This document shows, one piece after another, positions 6,815 through 7,378 of a stretch of 7,378 nt of DNA. The number at the start of each line of letters is the position of its first letter. The first letter of the stretch is position 1. Position numbers and translations under genes: made by a program. Origin of the DNA: Deltaproteobacteria bacterium (lineage in GTDB: Bacteria; Desulfobacterota; JADFXK01); contig JADFYA010000120.1 in the NCBI GenBank assembly GCA_015233285.1, positions 1 to 7,378 of the forward strand, in the 5' to 3' direction. The notes below the pieces were generated by a model, which had not been told where the DNA came from, ran no database searches, and saw only the letters and a list, made by a program, of their open reading frames with translations.

Positions 6815-7378
6815 GGGGTTTCCGCCTCTTCCACATGGGTGGAGATATTTAACAAGATGCCGACGGCGGCCATACAAAAGAGCAAGGACGAGCCTCCGTA
6901 ACTAAGAAAAGGTAAGGCCATGCCTTTAGTCGGCAACAAGCCCAGCACGACACCCATATTGACCATTACCTGGACGCCGAGCAGGCTGGTCAATCCAAAC
7001 GCCAGATAGGTTCCGAACAAGTCCGGCGAGTTCAAACTCAACCTCATGCCCCTGACGATCAGGATGAAGTACAAAAAGATAATAAAAAAAACGCCCAAAA
7101 ATCCAATCTCTTCACCAGCCACGGAAAAAATGAAATCAGTATGCGGTTCGGGCAGATAAAACAGTTTTTGCCGGCCATCGCCCAAACCCGCCCCAAACAC
7201 TCCCCCACAACCGAAGGCGAGAAAAGAATGAATAATCTGAAAGCCTCGGCCCGACGGGTCCCGCCAGGGATTCAGGAAGGTCAATAACCGCTCCATCCGG
7301 TAGGATGCATGGACGACCAGATAAATTATCATGGGGACACTGACCACTGCGATCATACCCAAATGAAGCAGCCGAACT
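6811..7378 (-). CDS. ftsW: FtsW, septal SEDS peptidoglycan polymerase (5' end cut by window edge)
   Basis: Polytopic SEDS-family glycosyltransferase that polymerises lipid II at the division site together with its class B PBP partner. Only the C-terminal half is present: 188 codons in frame from 7377 to the TGA at 6813-6811. Visible SEDS signatures: FLNPWRDPSGRGFQ, GAGLGDGRQKLFYLPEPHTDFIF split over consecutive segments, GEEIGFLG, VNMGVVLGLLPTKG and PFLSYGGSSLL. The aspartate of PEPHTDF (codon 7137-7135) is the residue known as catalytic in SEDS enzymes. Four hydrophobic segments are evident, near the fragment start, after GEEIG, around the VNMGVVLGLLP motif and at the C-terminus. FtsW is preferred over RodA because it lies directly before murG and ends with a short acidic cytoplasmic tail. 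Its stop overlaps the murG start. The true start lies outside the window. Confidence 0.95.
   Translation of the reverse strand, partial: VRLLHLGMIAVVSVPMIIYLVVHASYRMERLLTFLNPWRDPSGRGFQIIHSFLAFGCGGVFGAGLGDGRQKLFYLPEPHTDFIFSVAGEEIGFLGVFFIIFLYFILIVRGMRLSLNSPDLFGTYLAFGLTSLLGVQVMVNMGVVLGLLPTKGMALPFLSYGGSSLLFCMAAVGILLNISTHVEEAETP

Noticed and set aside
6815..6877. N-terminal extension of murG by 21 codons
   Set aside because: It begins upstream within ftsW and has no family resemblance. The ATG at 6814 puts the glycine-rich loop at the expected place and gives a typical ATGA overlap.
1..7378. A novel defence, mobile or biosynthetic system
   Set aside because: Every sizeable coding frame is accounted for by a known dcw gene, and no foreign-looking segment, direct repeat array or integration scar was seen.

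Overview
This window is a stretch of the bacterial division and cell wall (dcw) cluster, read entirely from the minus strand. The order in the direction of transcription, from high to low coordinates, is ftsW (3' half, cut by the window edge), murG, murC, murB, ftsQ, ftsA and ftsZ (5' part, cut by the other edge). All seven are recognised from family motifs read directly in the translations. I see no RNA gene, mobile element, CRISPR array or phage gene, and no stretch over 300 bases without a gene.

The organism is a Gram-negative-type bacterium: FtsQ is present in its POTRA form and FtsA carries a typical membrane-targeting helix. The murC-murB-ftsQ-ftsA-ftsZ order, with murB inside the cluster, is common among former Deltaproteobacteria (Desulfobacterota and relatives), and the protein sequences have that flavour. 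This is an inference from gene order and general resemblance. The exact taxon cannot be fixed here.

The genes are tightly packed. ftsW/murG and murB/ftsQ each overlap by four bases (ATGA). murC and murB are 3 bases apart, ftsQ and ftsA 29, murG and murC 45. Only the ftsA-ftsZ gap (230 bases) is large. It is AT-rich against a GC-rich background and holds candidate promoter elements, so ftsZ probably has its own transcription start in addition to readthrough from upstream.

The products form one pathway. MurC and MurB act in the cytoplasm on the UDP-MurNAc precursor. MurG makes lipid II at the inner membrane face. FtsW polymerises it at the septum. FtsQ links the periplasmic and cytoplasmic parts of the divisome. 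FtsA anchors FtsZ polymers to the membrane.

I found no undescribed system. The points worth a second look are the absence of ddl between murB and ftsQ, the use of TTG or GTG starts in three genes, the regulatory-looking ftsA-ftsZ gap, and a few small residue departures.
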